DNA from: a virus | Virus record (IMG/VR): IMGVR_UViG_3300009506_000192 | Coordinates: 1 to 30,085 of that record | Length of the DNA stretch: 30,085 nucleotides | Direction: 5' to 3' (one strand) | Shown: one piece after another, positions 29,688 to 30,085 of the stretch | How the letters are laid out: the number at the start of each line of letters is the position of its first letter | Position numbering within the stretch: position 1 is the stretch's first letter | Made by a program: the position numbers and the translations under genes | The notes under the pieces: generated by a model | The model's database searches: none | Told to the model about the DNA's origin: nothing | The model's input: only the letters and a program-made list of their open reading frames with translations

Positions 29688-30054
29688 CAATAGCCTCCGT
29701 TACAGTGTAAGTAGGAAGACGAACCCAAGTGGCGACAGCTACTTCTGCTTTCGCCCCAATCGACTCTTCCCAATCAGGAAGAACAATAATAGCATCGCCA
29801 TCTTCTGCCTTCAGTCTATGAATGATTGTGTTTACGTCCCTATGGGCATACACTCGTGCGACTAATGGAGTACCAGCATGACGGTGTTGGTCATCCAATG
29901 ACATGGATAGATCTGTACCTTCAGCTTCCAAATCCATTTCGGCCGGATTGAAGATCTCCCAACCCACTGCCCTGAGAGCCTTAGCGGCTCCCATGAACAA
30001 CGGATAATTGAACTGCGGTTTACTACGCATCGGTCCAGCTAAGTATGCTTTCAT
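29656..30054 (-). CDS. DUF4406 / nucleoside 2-deoxyribosyltransferase-like protein
   Basis: This 132-residue protein begins MKAYLAGPMRSKPQFNYP and has a GWEIFNPAEMD segment, RDVNTIIH and a DAIIVLPDWEESIGAKAEV stretch. These match the DUF4406 family, a Rossmann-like fold related to nucleoside 2-deoxyribosyltransferases. In that superfamily the Tyr near the start, the Asp of RD and the Glu of AKAE are catalytic or substrate-binding positions. Phage members may act in nucleotide or base salvage. The real substrate is not known. The start overlaps the stop of the upstream gene (ATGA). Confidence 0.75.
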   Translation of the reverse strand: MKAYLAGPMRSKPQFNYPLFMGAAKALRAVGWEIFNPAEMDLEAEGTDLSMSLDDQHRHAGTPLVARVYAHRDVNTIIHRLKAEDGDAIIVLPDWEESIGAKAEVAVATWVRLPTYTVTEAIDAISRYKANR

Positions 30055-30085
30055 TCAAATTTAGCCTTTTCAGGTTGAGCTGCAG
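30051..30085 (-). CDS. C-terminal end of an upstream gene, cut by the window edge
   Basis: On the - strand the frame entering at 30083 reads AAQPEKAKFE and stops at TGA 30053-30051, which overlaps the ATG of the DUF4406-like gene as ATGA. The tight overlap suggests a real gene end. The rest lies outside the window and the product cannot be named. Confidence 0.45.
   Translation of the reverse strand, partial: AAQPEKAKFE

Overview
The window is a 30 kb piece of a tailed bacteriophage (or prophage) genome. It carries a nearly unbroken head, tail and DNA-ejection gene block on the + strand (217-28842). A short cluster on the - strand (30085-28923) converges on it. The structural set is that of a podovirus of the P22 type: a terminase pair, a portal with a long C-terminal coiled coil, a scaffold and an HK97-type major capsid protein. 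It also has homologues of the P22 tail factors gp4 and gp10 and several large internal virion (ejection) proteins. No tail-tube, tape-measure or sheath gene is visible. Shine-Dalgarno sites of the AGGA/GGAGG type and one sigma70-like promoter indicate a bacterial host. The host itself cannot be named from the sequence. Replication genes, an RNA polymerase, an integrase, an endolysin, tRNAs and CRISPR arrays are not seen.

Layout. 1-216 is a leader with a sigma70-like promoter and two 14-bp palindromes sharing the core GTCAAC. 217-930 encodes an exported trypsin-like serine protease, which is unexpected in front of a packaging module. 989-4145 is the packaging module: a small-terminase candidate, a SAM methyltransferase, an HExxH peptidase-like protein, a small HNH protein and the large terminase. 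4147-4457 holds two tiny basic proteins. 4457-10663 is the head module: portal, a small gene broken by a 10-bp tandem duplication, a GroES-like protein, scaffold, accessory head proteins and major capsid. 10719-12486 holds a glycosyltransferase-like gene, a small beta protein, a small membrane protein and two tandem zinc-ribbon paralogues. 12486-16337 is the fibre region, with a large fibre and two paralogous small fibre-domain proteins around a helical protein. Its middle is visibly richer in G+C. 16347-20420 holds the gp4-like and gp10-like tail factors and two paralogous beta-domain proteins, the second fused to a LamG-type lectin domain. 20431-28842 holds the ejection proteins, including a 1686-residue protein with an embedded HELMH metallopeptidase-like domain, and ends at a rho-independent terminator (28888-28919).

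The - strand cluster, read from 30085 downwards, holds the tail of one gene, a DUF4406-like protein, a DUF6899-like protein, a holin-like membrane protein and a 38-residue one-helix membrane protein. Their stops and starts overlap, which suggests an operon that includes lysis functions.

Other than the 216-base leader, no intergenic gap exceeds about 100 bases. The most interesting points are the exported protease, the frame-breaking duplication at 6733-6752, the enzyme cassette inside the terminase locus, the giant ejection protein with its peptidase domain, and three separate cases of paired paralogues in the accessory and tail region.
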